Source: an uncultured Pelagibacteraceae bacterium
GTDB taxonomy: Bacteria > Pseudomonadota > Alphaproteobacteria > Pelagibacterales > Pelagibacteraceae
Direction of reading: 5' to 3'
Assembly: GCA_902602105.1 (NCBI GenBank)
Contig: CACKPP010000020.1
Span: 1-10,058, forward strand
Length of the DNA: 10,058 bases
The stretch's first letter is position 1. The number at the start of each line of letters is the position of its first letter. The notes beneath the pieces are model-generated. The model made no database searches. It saw only the letters and a list, made by a program, of their open reading frames with translations, and was not told where the DNA came from. A program made the translations under genes and the position numbers. Shown here one piece after another: positions 1 to 5,761 of the stretch.

Positions 1-992
1 TCTTCTTTCATTTTCTCAAGAGCCGCTTTACCGACATAATCTGCTTTCTTGTTCCACTCACCTTTACCTGAAAGTGAAACTTGATAACCTAAATTACATT
101 GAAAAGGATTATGCTGTTGATCCATGTCTTGTCCCCAAGAAAGAATTCCTGCTTGAATTCTTCTATGGTGAGCTGGTGCAATAACCATTAGTTTATGTTT
201 TTTTCCAGCTTCAAGAACTGCATTCCACATATCTTCAGCATATAAAGTAGCATCTCTTAAATAAATTTCATAACCAGCCTCTCCTGAAAAACCTGATTGA
301 GAAATTACACAACTCCTACCACCAACTTTAACTTCAGCTAAACCATAAAAAGGCATGTTATCAAAATCAACTTGATCTCCACATAAATCTTTCATTAAAG
401 CTTTTGATTTTGGACCTTGGATTTGTACTGGACAAGCATCTATTTCTTCAACAGTACAGTTAAATCTTTGATCTGCATTTACACCCTGTAAATACATGCC
501 AATGTCAGAGTCTGACAAAGAAAACCAAAATTCATCTTTTGAGATTCTTAGCAGAATAGGGTCATTAAGAACTCCACCATAAGCATTACATAAAATTACA
601 TATCTAGCTCTCATAGGTGAAATTTTAGTTGCATCTCTTGTTATTACATAGTCAGTAAATTTTTCTGCATCAGGACCTTTTACTCTTATTTGTCTTTCTA
701 CAGCAACGTTCCACATTGTAACGTGATTTACAATTGCATCATATTCTACCATGGCTCCACCATCTTCAGGTTTTACATATCCTCTTGGATGGTAAATCCG
801 ATTGTAGACTGTTGCTCTCCAACAACCTGCTTGCATTGATAAATGCCAATAAGGTGATTTTCTTACCCTAGTTGAAATTAACATTTCAACTTTTGTCGGC
901 CCACTTTGTCTTAAATTATATGGTACTTCTCGATCTGATTGATCAACAGAAGTAACATGTTTTAGTTTAGTATAGTCAAATTCTTTAGACAT
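1..992 (-). CDS. DmdA/GcvT-like tetrahydrofolate-dependent methyltransferase (C-terminus cut by window edge)
   Basis: Aminomethyltransferase (GcvT) superfamily protein closest in style to DMSP demethylase DmdA, which moves a methyl group from its substrate to tetrahydrofolate in the cytosol. 330 codons are present; DmdA is about 370 residues, so roughly the last tenth or more is missing. Family-like segments are TMWNVAVERQIRVKGPDAEK (about 92-111), NAYGGVLNDPILL (136-148, with the Asp common in the GcvT fold), WFSLSDSDIGMYLQGV (156-171), SGFSGEAGYEIY (233-244) and HNPFQCNLGY (294-303). Alignable DmdA sequence begins near residue 39, leaving an unusual N-terminal extension of about 38 residues. 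The start is supported by AAGGAG at 1000-1005, seven bases upstream. It overlaps the stop of the MetF-like gene by 8 bases, so the two are probably translationally coupled. The methyl donor is not settled by sequence: DMSP, another S- or N-methyl compound or an O-methyl compound are all possible. Family call firm, substrate uncertain. Confidence 0.82.
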   Translation of the reverse strand, partial: MSKEFDYTKLKHVTSVDQSDREVPYNLRQSGPTKVEMLISTRVRKSPYWHLSMQAGCWRATVYNRIYHPRGYVKPEDGGAMVEYDAIVNHVTMWNVAVERQIRVKGPDAEKFTDYVITRDATKISPMRARYVILCNAYGGVLNDPILLRISKDEFWFSLSDSDIGMYLQGVNADQRFNCTVEEIDACPVQIQGPKSKALMKDLCGDQVDFDNMPFYGLAEVKVGGRSCVISQSGFSGEAGYEIYLRDATLYAEDMWNAVLEAGKKHKLMVIAPAHHRRIQAGILSWGQDMDQQHNPFQCNLGYQVSLSGKGEWNKKADYVGKAALEKMKE

Positions 993-1713
993 AACTATTC
1001 TCCTTCAACCACTTGTTAGTTTCCTTCAAGCCGCCGAATGTATAAATGTGGAAGAAATCAGTATGCGATTTAACTTTCCCAATTAAATCATTAGGGTCTT
1101 TAGGTTTCAATAAATCTAATGCCTTGCTAAAATTAGATTTAAGAAAGTTTAAGGAATTTTTCGCTCCTACAATATTAGCAAACTTAATTAAGCTAGATAT
1201 TTTTAGAGGCCCAGTAATTCCCACATGCACTGGTACGCTTTGTTTAGAGATAAAATCTATAATAGGCTGGGGATCAAGCAACCATTGAGTTACTATATAA
1301 TCAGCATAAGGCTTTTTATCTATCATAGCTTTTTCTAAATCTGAGTCGGATATATCAGGACTTCCCTCTGGGTGTCCAGCGATTCCTATCTTCATCTTTT
1401 CAAAATAACCTGTTTCTAAAAGTTGAAAAGAACTATCAAATTTTCCTGAAGGCTCTCTACCGCCACCAATAATTAAAGCTTGTTTTACACCTCCATCTTT
1501 ACACCTTAACACATAGTCTTTAAGCTCATTTTCATCTTTCATAGATCTAGCTGGAAAGTGAGGGACGGGATTAAATCCCTTTTTAACTAACTCAGTAGCC
1601 TTTTGAGCAGTTTCTTTATAATCACCACCTGGCAGCATAGTAATGTATACATCACTTACTGGAGGCACTGTTTCAAGATCAGTGTTAGGACCAATTTCTA
1701 ATGAAAAATTCAT
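985..1713 (-). CDS. Methylenetetrahydrofolate reductase-like protein (MetF family)
   Basis: A 242-residue TIM-barrel flavoprotein of the MTHFR family, which interconverts 5,10-methylene-THF and 5-methyl-THF. Landmarks: an N-terminal SLEIGPN strand with Glu6 at the place of the family's catalytic Glu, VPHFPARS (50-57) matching the usual 'PHL' strand, AGHPEGSP (112-119) matching the 'GYPEGHP' motif, ADYIVTQ (137-143) with the conserved Gln, and a C-terminal FHIYTFGG (221-228) matching 'HFYTLN'. It is shorter than typical MetF (about 280-300 residues) but has landmarks from both ends, so it looks complete rather than truncated. The gene precedes and overlaps the DmdA-like gene by 8 bases. That pairing suggests it works in the oxidative direction, recycling methyl-THF made by the demethylase, rather than supplying methionine synthesis; this is inference. 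A divergent family member without MTHFR activity is the alternative. Confidence 0.8.
   Translation of the reverse strand: MNFSLEIGPNTDLETVPPVSDVYITMLPGGDYKETAQKATELVKKGFNPVPHFPARSMKDENELKDYVLRCKDGGVKQALIIGGGREPSGKFDSSFQLLETGYFEKMKIGIAGHPEGSPDISDSDLEKAMIDKKPYADYIVTQWLLDPQPIIDFISKQSVPVHVGITGPLKISSLIKFANIVGAKNSLNFLKSNFSKALDLLKPKDPNDLIGKVKSHTDFFHIYTFGGLKETNKWLKENSYV
1000..1005 (-). promoter_or_regulatory. Ribosome binding site of the DmdA-like gene
   Basis: Reads AAGGAG on the minus strand, seven bases before the ATG at 992-990 and inside the end of the MetF-like coding region. It is one of the few strong Shine-Dalgarno sites in the window and fixes the start, so the roughly 38-residue N-terminal extension of the DmdA-like protein is probably real. 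Confidence 0.7.
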
Positions 1714-1721
1714 CTTTTCAA

Positions 1722-1750
1722 ATAATTATCCTATTTAAAAAAGCTGTCAA
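1722..1750 (-). promoter_or_regulatory. Candidate promoter for the MetF-like/DmdA-like unit
   Basis: On the minus strand a perfect -35-type TTGACA (1750-1745) is followed after 17 bases by AATTAT (1727-1722), a weak -10 match of 4 of 6; an overlapping GATAAT (1730-1725) matches better but at a 14-base spacing. Transcription would start within a few bases of the ATG at 1713, giving a nearly leaderless message. The -35 overlaps the left arm of the dyad at 1742-1765. Confidence 0.35.
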
Positions 1751-1765
1751 AGAAATTCAACAGCT
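1742..1765. promoter_or_regulatory. Imperfect dyad between divergent genes, candidate operator
   Basis: AGCTGT (1742-1747) and ACAGCT (1760-1765) are perfect inverted copies separated by 12 bases. Two further symmetric positions on each side (AA at 1750-1751, TT at 1756-1757) also match. The site overlaps the -35 of the leftward promoter and lies just before a possible -10 of the rightward one, a good place for a regulator of both directions. It could also form a weak RNA hairpin. No specific regulator family is recognised. Confidence 0.35.
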
Positions 1766-1768
1766 ACC

Positions 1769-1774
1769 TATGAT
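1769..1774 (+). promoter_or_regulatory. Candidate -10 element for the Rieske oxygenase gene
   Basis: TATGAT matches the sigma-70 -10 consensus at 5 of 6 positions and would start transcription about a dozen bases before the ATG at 1793. No good -35 lies at the expected distance; the dyad at 1742-1765 occupies that space, which would fit regulator-controlled initiation. Confidence 0.3.
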
Positions 1775-1792
1775 CGAAATTGGTTGCCAAAA

Positions 1793-3010
1793 ATGATGCT
1801 CATGATAATTTTTTTTGTGGACCAAAATTACAAAAATAAAACCCTTTCTGAAATCTTAGATACGAAAAAATTAGAGGCTGTAAAAAAGCCAATTGAAGCC
1901 GCGAATGGCCTTCCAAATGAGTGCTACACTAGTGAAGATTATTTAGTTTATGAGAAAGAAAGGATTTTTTGTAATAAATGGACAGTAATAGGAGTTGGCA
2001 GTTCAATTCCTAGTCCTGGAGATGTTAAACCATACAATCTACTCGGGATTCCATTAATTATGATTAGAGGTAAGGATATGAAGATCCGAGTTTTTCATAA
2101 TGTGTGTAGTCATAGAGGGTTTAAGCTTTTAGATAAACCTTGTAATTTAAGAAATGTTATTAGATGCCCATATCATTCTTGGTCCTATGATTTTAAAGGA
2201 AAATTGGTAGCAACACCTCATATTGGAGGCCTAAACAATCATCAGTCAAAAAATTTTGATAAAAGCAAAAGTCATCTTAAAGAAGTTAAATCTAAAATTT
2301 GGATGGATATTATCTTTATAAATATTAACTCCAATGAAATTGATTTTGATGAATATATCAAACCTCTTGAACAGAGGTGGTCTAAGTTCATTAATAAAGC
2401 AGATCAGAGGTTAATAGTACATTCAAATGATTACGGTTATTTTCATTTAGATGTAAATTGTAATTGGAAGTTTGCTATAGAAAATTATTGTGAAAGTTAT
2501 CATTTACCAACTATTCACCCAGAATTAAATAAAGTTTCTAATATTGATGATCATTATCATATTCAAGGTTTACCAAATAGATTTGCTGGTCAAGGAAGTA
2601 AAAAATATGATCAACTAATCAAAGGAAATAAAAAATTTAATACTTTTTCTAACTGGGAAAAAGGTATGTTAAAAAATTCAGAATATGTAGCTCTGTTTCC
2701 AAATGTAATGATTGGTTTACATATTGATCATTTTTATGTTTTTTGGCTAGAACCTATATCGATCAACAAAACTAGAGAGCATATGCAAATGTATTATGTT
2801 GGCAGTAATAGTGCTAATGGAGATGAGCTAAAAGAATTGAGAAAAGAAAATTCAAGATTCTGGAAAGATGTTATGTTAGAAGATATAAATGCAATTGAAG
2901 GGATGCAAGAGGGAAGAAATTCACCAGTTTATAATGGAGGAAATTTTTCTCCTGTAATGGATCAACCTACCCACCAGTTTCATAAATGGGTAGCAGAAAA
3001 TTTGAATTAA
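1793..3010 (+). CDS. Rieske non-haem iron oxygenase alpha subunit (quaternary-ammonium-type candidate)
   Basis: Aromatic-ring-hydroxylating dioxygenase alpha-subunit family, a cytosolic mono- or dioxygenase fed electrons by a separate reductase. Counting from an upstream TTG at 1784, the Rieske [2Fe-2S] ligands are Cys108, His110, Cys128 and His131 (CSH and CPYH motifs). The mononuclear iron site is His240 and His245 with Asp367 as the likely third ligand. The residue bridging the two centres is Glu237 (ESYH) where most family members have Asp; Glu here is a feature described for carnitine oxygenase CntA and related quaternary-ammonium enzymes. A betaine, choline or carnitine-like substrate is therefore plausible but unproven. 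No reductase gene is nearby. The start is uncertain: TTG 1784, ATG 1793, 1796 or 1802, and GTG 1817 are in frame. The MMLMIIFF stretch looks unlike a cytosolic enzyme's start, so GTG 1817 is a serious alternative. The stop abuts the next ATG. Confidence 0.85.
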   Translation: MMLMIIFFVDQNYKNKTLSEILDTKKLEAVKKPIEAANGLPNECYTSEDYLVYEKERIFCNKWTVIGVGSSIPSPGDVKPYNLLGIPLIMIRGKDMKIRVFHNVCSHRGFKLLDKPCNLRNVIRCPYHSWSYDFKGKLVATPHIGGLNNHQSKNFDKSKSHLKEVKSKIWMDIIFININSNEIDFDEYIKPLEQRWSKFINKADQRLIVHSNDYGYFHLDVNCNWKFAIENYCESYHLPTIHPELNKVSNIDDHYHIQGLPNRFAGQGSKKYDQLIKGNKKFNTFSNWEKGMLKNSEYVALFPNVMIGLHIDHFYVFWLEPISINKTREHMQMYYVGSNSANGDELKELRKENSRFWKDVMLEDINAIEGMQEGRNSPVYNGGNFSPVMDQPTHQFHKWVAENLN

Positions 3011-3418
3011 ATGAAAATAATTTTAATAATGGGTTTACCTGGTTCCGGAAAAACAACTTTAGCAAATGAGTTGGCGCCTATGCTAAATGCTAAAAGACTA
3101 AATGCAGATGAGGTGAGGAAAGAAGCCAATGACTGGGATTTTTCTGAAGAGGGAAGAAAAAGACAAGCTAAAAGAATGGCGGACTTTGCGGTTAAGTTGA
3201 AAAATGATGGAAATTTTGTCGTTGCTGACTTTATTTGCCCAACCCCTCAAGCAAGAAGTTTGTTTCCTGCAGATTTTATTATTTGGGTTGATACAATTAA
3301 AGAAGGAAGATTTGATGATACAAATAAAATGTTTGTAAAACCAGATAAGTTTGACTTTCATGTTACTACACAAGATGCTAAAAATTGGGCACCACAAATA
3401 TTAAAGGAGATAAAATAA
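3011..3418 (+). CDS. Small CysC-like P-loop kinase
   Basis: A 135-residue P-loop NTPase resembling adenylylsulfate kinase. Walker A is GLPGSGKTT at 8-16. LNADEVR (30-36) matches the 'LDGDNVR' segment of CysC, followed by a basic helix like its 'FS..DR..N..R' region, and ADFICPTPQAR (72-82) matches the 'ISPYR' loop. The C-terminal part, KPDKFDFHVTT, matches the end of the fold. Authentic CysC is about 175-200 residues, so this is a trimmed relative. No ATP sulfurylase, PAPS reductase or sulfotransferase gene is in the window, and known SAR11 genomes lack assimilatory sulfate reduction, so APS is a doubtful substrate; a kinase for another small molecule or nucleotide-linked intermediate is as likely. 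It starts directly after the Rieske stop codon and overlaps the nucleotidyltransferase gene by one base (TAATG). Confidence 0.75.
   Translation: MKIILIMGLPGSGKTTLANELAPMLNAKRLNADEVRKEANDWDFSEEGRKRQAKRMADFAVKLKNDGNFVVADFICPTPQARSLFPADFIIWVDTIKEGRFDDTNKMFVKPDKFDFHVTTQDAKNWAPQILKEIK
3404..3409 (+). promoter_or_regulatory. Ribosome binding site of the nucleotidyltransferase gene
   Basis: AAGGAG lies eight bases before the ATG at 3418 and within the last codons of the kinase gene. It selects this ATG over the in-frame TTG at 3385. Confidence 0.7.
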
Positions 3419-3792
3419 TGTCTTATCAATGGGACAACAAAAAACCAACTGCACAAATGTTAGGAAGATGGCAGCCATTTCATGATGGTCATTACACTTT
3501 ATTTAAAGAAATAATAAAAAAAACAGGTCAAGTTTGTATTCAAATTAGAGATGTTCAAGGAGTAGATGATAATCCATTTGATTTTGAGACAGTTAAAAAA
3601 AATATCGAGGACAGGTTAAATCCTGAATTTGAAGGAAGATTTAAGATTATGATGGTACCAAACATAACGAATATTTGTTATGGCAGAGGTGTGGGTTATA
3701 AAATTGAAGAAATTGAACTTTCTAAAGAAATTCAAGAAATCTCAGCTACAAAAATTAGAGCAAAGATGAGAGAAGAAGGTAAGTTAGATTAA
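3418..3792 (+). CDS. HxGH-family nucleotidyltransferase (cytidylyl/adenylyltransferase-like)
   Basis: A 124-residue single-domain protein of the nucleotidyltransferase alpha/beta phosphodiesterase superfamily. Its N-terminal GRWQPFHDGH (16-25) carries the HxGH nucleotide-binding motif (His22, His25), and ISATKIR (108-114) near the C-terminus is the matching (I)S-x-T-x-IR motif. Both catalytic signatures are intact. Such enzymes transfer NMP from NTP to a phosphorylated small molecule (nicotinamide mononucleotide, phosphocholine, glycerol 3-phosphate, phosphopantetheine); the substrate cannot be read here. Its length fits a minimal domain. The ATG at 3418 is preferred over an upstream in-frame TTG (3385) because AAGGAG at 3404-3409 is well spaced and the start overlaps the kinase stop as TAATG. 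The tight coupling suggests that kinase and transferase act on successive steps of one small-molecule activation. Confidence 0.78.
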   Translation: MSYQWDNKKPTAQMLGRWQPFHDGHYTLFKEIIKKTGQVCIQIRDVQGVDDNPFDFETVKKNIEDRLNPEFEGRFKIMMVPNITNICYGRGVGYKIEEIELSKEIQEISATKIRAKMREEGKLD

Positions 3793-3798
3793 ATCTAA
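3784..3798. repeat. Perfect 15-bp dyad at a gene junction
   Basis: TTAGATTAAATCTAA is a perfect palindrome around a central A. It covers the end and stop codon (3790-3792) of the nucleotidyltransferase gene, the 5-base gap, and the first base of the crotonase ATG. In RNA it could form only a weak A/T-rich hairpin of about five pairs. No Shine-Dalgarno site precedes the crotonase start, so translation there probably depends on reinitiation. It may be coincidental in such AT-rich DNA. Confidence 0.3.
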
Positions 3799-4571
3799 TG
3801 AATATTAAAGTAAGCTATTTCAACAAAGATATTGCTAAAGTTATTATTAACGAACCTGAAACTTATAATTCTCTATCTACAAAAAATTTAAATGATCTAA
3901 TTACAGTATTCAAAAAATTAGATAAAAACCAAAAAATTAAAGTAATAATTCTTGAGGGAGCAGGAAAAGGATTTAGTGCTGGTCACAATCTTAAAGAAGT
4001 AAGAGGTTTAAAAAAAAGAGAAAAATATCAAAAATTATTCAACCTTTGTTCAAAATTAATGCTTCAAATCGTAGAGGGCAGAAAACCAGTTATCGCTAAA
4101 GTGCATGGAGCTGCTTTTGCTGCTGGATGCCAATTAGTAGCTAGTTGTGATTTAGCTTTCAGTACCAAAGATGCATTATTTGCAACACCAGGTGTAAACA
4201 TTGGTTTATTTTGTAGCACACCGATGGTGGCAGTTAGTAGAAAAATTAGCAGGAAACCGATGATGAAAATGTTGCTTACCGGAGAACCCATTAAAGCAAG
4301 GTATGCAAAAGAAGTTGGTCTAATTAATGACTGTTATCCAAAATCAAAATTAAATGGTGAGGTTTTAAAAGTTGCAAAAAAGATAGCTTCGAAATCAAAT
4401 CTTACTATAAAAATTGGTAAACAAGCTTTCTATAAACAATTAGAAATGCCATTAAGGAAGGCTTATGCGTATACGAGTAAAATGATGACATTAAATATGA
4501 TGGCAATGGATGCTAAAGAAGGTATTTCAGCATTTTTAGAAAAAAGAAAACCTAAATGGAAAAATAAATGA
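3798..4571 (+). CDS. Crotonase-fold protein, ECHDC3-like, lacking both hydratase glutamates
   Basis: A 257-residue enoyl-CoA hydratase/isomerase superfamily protein. The oxyanion-hole segments are present: GFSAGHNLKE (58-67) and GAAFAAGCQLVASCDLA (104-120). The sequence resembles the ECHDC3 subgroup through ATPGVNIGLFCSTP (129-142), LTGEPI and the C-terminal EKRKPKW. In classical enoyl-CoA hydratase the two catalytic glutamates fall in the GGGCEL and QPEI motifs; here those positions are Gln112 and Gly132. Simple hydration of enoyl-CoA is therefore unlikely, although the acyl-CoA binding fold is intact. An isomerase, thioesterase-like or other crotonase reaction, or a non-catalytic role, is possible. 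Length is normal for the family. It follows the nucleotidyltransferase gene by 5 bases without a Shine-Dalgarno site and overlaps the next gene as ATGA. It would often be annotated simply as enoyl-CoA hydratase, which overstates the evidence. Confidence 0.85.
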   Translation: MNIKVSYFNKDIAKVIINEPETYNSLSTKNLNDLITVFKKLDKNQKIKVIILEGAGKGFSAGHNLKEVRGLKKREKYQKLFNLCSKLMLQIVEGRKPVIAKVHGAAFAAGCQLVASCDLAFSTKDALFATPGVNIGLFCSTPMVAVSRKISRKPMMKMLLTGEPIKARYAKEVGLINDCYPKSKLNGEVLKVAKKIASKSNLTIKIGKQAFYKQLEMPLRKAYAYTSKMMTLNMMAMDAKEGISAFLEKRKPKWKNK

Positions 4572-4756
4572 CAATAAAAAACCTCATAATTGTTATTTTA
4601 ATAATTATTGGACTTTATGTGGTTTTAGATTTCAGGGATCACAATTTTAAAAGAGCCACAGATGCTTGTATGGCAGGAAGCCAAAAATTAGATCAACCAA
4701 TGACACAACAAGAAGCAAAAAAATTTTGTGAAGATAAAATTAAAAGTAATAAATAA
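4568..4756 (+). CDS. Small membrane-anchored protein with a cysteine pair, function unknown
   Basis: A 62-residue protein not recognised as a named family. Residues 5-20 are a strongly hydrophobic helix (LIIVILIIIGLYVVL) after a single Lys, which suggests an uncleaved N-terminal anchor. The remaining charged domain of about 40 residues is probably periplasmic and contains two cysteines (34 and 54) in an ACxxG...FCxxKI arrangement that could form a disulphide. The ATG overlaps the crotonase stop as ATGA, and its TAA overlaps the next gene's ATG, so it is embedded in an apparent operon and is very likely translated. There is no link to the CoA-related neighbours beyond position. Confidence 0.65.
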   Translation: MTIKNLIIVILIIIGLYVVLDFRDHNFKRATDACMAGSQKLDQPMTQQEAKKFCEDKIKSNK

Positions 4757-5190
4757 TGTCTAATATCAAAAAAATTCTTTCAGAATATAAATCTATTGCA
4801 ATGATTGGTGTAAGTAACGATCCAACGAAAGCATCAACAATCGTAATGAAATATATGCAAAAATATGGTTTTAAAGTTTACCCAGTTAATCCATCTGCAA
4901 AAGGTGAAAAAATTTTAGGTGAAGAAGTTTTTGCCAAGATAACTGATATTAAAGAAAAAATTGATATTGTTGATGTTTTCAGACCCTCAAGGGAGGCAAT
5001 AGATATTGCTAAAGATACAGTAAATATTGGAGCCAAAGTTTTATGGTTACAGCTTGGAATTAAAAGTGATGAAGCAAAAAAAATTGTTGAAGAAAACAAA
5101 ATTGAATATGTTGAAGATAAATGTACTAAAATGGAATATCAAAAGCATTTTTTAAAAGTACGACAGGCATTTCCAGTTTTACAGAATTAA
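4756..5190 (+). CDS. CoA-binding domain protein, YccU type
   Basis: A 144-residue single-domain Rossmann-like CoA-binding protein related to the N-terminal domain of succinyl-CoA synthetase alpha and to E. coli YccU. Visible landmarks are SIAMIGVSNDPTKAS (13-27, nucleotide-binding loop), GFKVYPVNPSAKGEKILGE (38-56), VDVFRPS (72-78), AKVLWLQLGIKS (93-104) and a C-terminal EDKCTKMEY (120-128) that matches the conserved 'CMKVEY' end of the family. It is full length. The biochemical role of this family is not established; binding of CoA or an acyl-CoA is the usual inference. It lies two genes behind the crotonase protein, which makes a shared acyl-CoA context attractive but unproven. TAATG overlap with the upstream small gene; no Shine-Dalgarno site. 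Confidence 0.85.
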   Translation: MSNIKKILSEYKSIAMIGVSNDPTKASTIVMKYMQKYGFKVYPVNPSAKGEKILGEEVFAKITDIKEKIDIVDVFRPSREAIDIAKDTVNIGAKVLWLQLGIKSDEAKKIVEENKIEYVEDKCTKMEYQKHFLKVRQAFPVLQN

Positions 5191-5191
5191 T

Positions 5192-5761
5192 ATGAAAAAA
5201 ATATTTCTAATTTATGGTCACTATGACGATAAATCATTCAATGCTGCAATAAGAGATACATTTATAAAAACTGCAAAAGACAAAGGTCATTCTATTGATA
5301 CTATAGATCTTTATAAAGAAAAATTTAATCCAGTTTTCGCAGGTGAAGAACCAGATAATGTTGTATTAGATCACAGAAAAAGAATAGACACTTGTGATAC
5401 CATTGTTTTGATCGCACCAATTTGGAATTTTAGAATGCCTGCAATTGTTGAAGGGTGGATTGACAAAGTCCTAGCTCCACCTTGGGCATTTAGATTTAAA
5501 CAGTTATGGGGAAATTATGGATATCCAATTGGAAATTTGAAAGATAAAAAAGCAATTATATTCTGTACTTACGGATCTCCAAGATTAGCTATTACTACTT
5601 TCTTTTTAAATCTACCAATTAGAAGATTAAAAAGAGGGGTTTTTCATATGTGCGGCATTTATAATATCAATTATAGAAGATATTTTGCTGTACCATTTGT
5701 TAGTGATCAAAAAAGAAAAGAATTCCTTAATGATGTTAAAAAAACAGCGATTAATATTTAG
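5192..5761 (+). CDS. Flavodoxin-fold NAD(P)H:quinone oxidoreductase-like protein
   Basis: A 189-residue Flavodoxin_2 family protein (NQO1/MdaB/KefF type), a cytosolic FMN- or FAD-dependent two-electron reductase of quinones or other acceptors. The N-terminus reads IYGHYDDKSFNAAIRD (7-22), matching the family's 'HP...SFN' phosphate loop. The flavin loop PIWNFRMPAIVEGWIDKVL spans 76-94, followed by aromatic residues PPWAFRF, and TYGSP (126-130) is the second flavin loop. The family's usual Pro after the first His is absent (GHYDD). Start ATG is one base after the CoA-binding gene's stop. The 3' end overlaps the next gene by about 30 bases. The physiological acceptor cannot be inferred. Confidence 0.83.
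   Translation: MKKIFLIYGHYDDKSFNAAIRDTFIKTAKDKGHSIDTIDLYKEKFNPVFAGEEPDNVVLDHRKRIDTCDTIVLIAPIWNFRMPAIVEGWIDKVLAPPWAFRFKQLWGNYGYPIGNLKDKKAIIFCTYGSPRLAITTFFLNLPIRRLKRGVFHMCGIYNINYRRYFAVPFVSDQKRKEFLNDVKKTAINI

Noticed and set aside
1046..1288. Opposite-strand ORFs over the MetF-like, kinase, crotonase, CoA-binding, DMGDH-like and etfB genes.
   Set aside because: They lie wholly inside well-supported genes, give low-complexity or unfamiliar proteins, and have no supporting start signals.
1742..1792. A SAM or glycine riboswitch ahead of the Rieske gene, as seen before other C1 genes in SAR11.
   Set aside because: The only structure is a 6-bp stem with a 12-base loop, and the conserved core sequences of SAM-II, SAM-V and glycine riboswitches are not visible.
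3011..3792. Sulfate activation pair (CysC kinase plus ATP sulfurylase).
   Set aside because: The HxGH protein is only 124 residues, far too small for an ATP sulfurylase, and no sulfate reduction or sulfotransferase gene is nearby.
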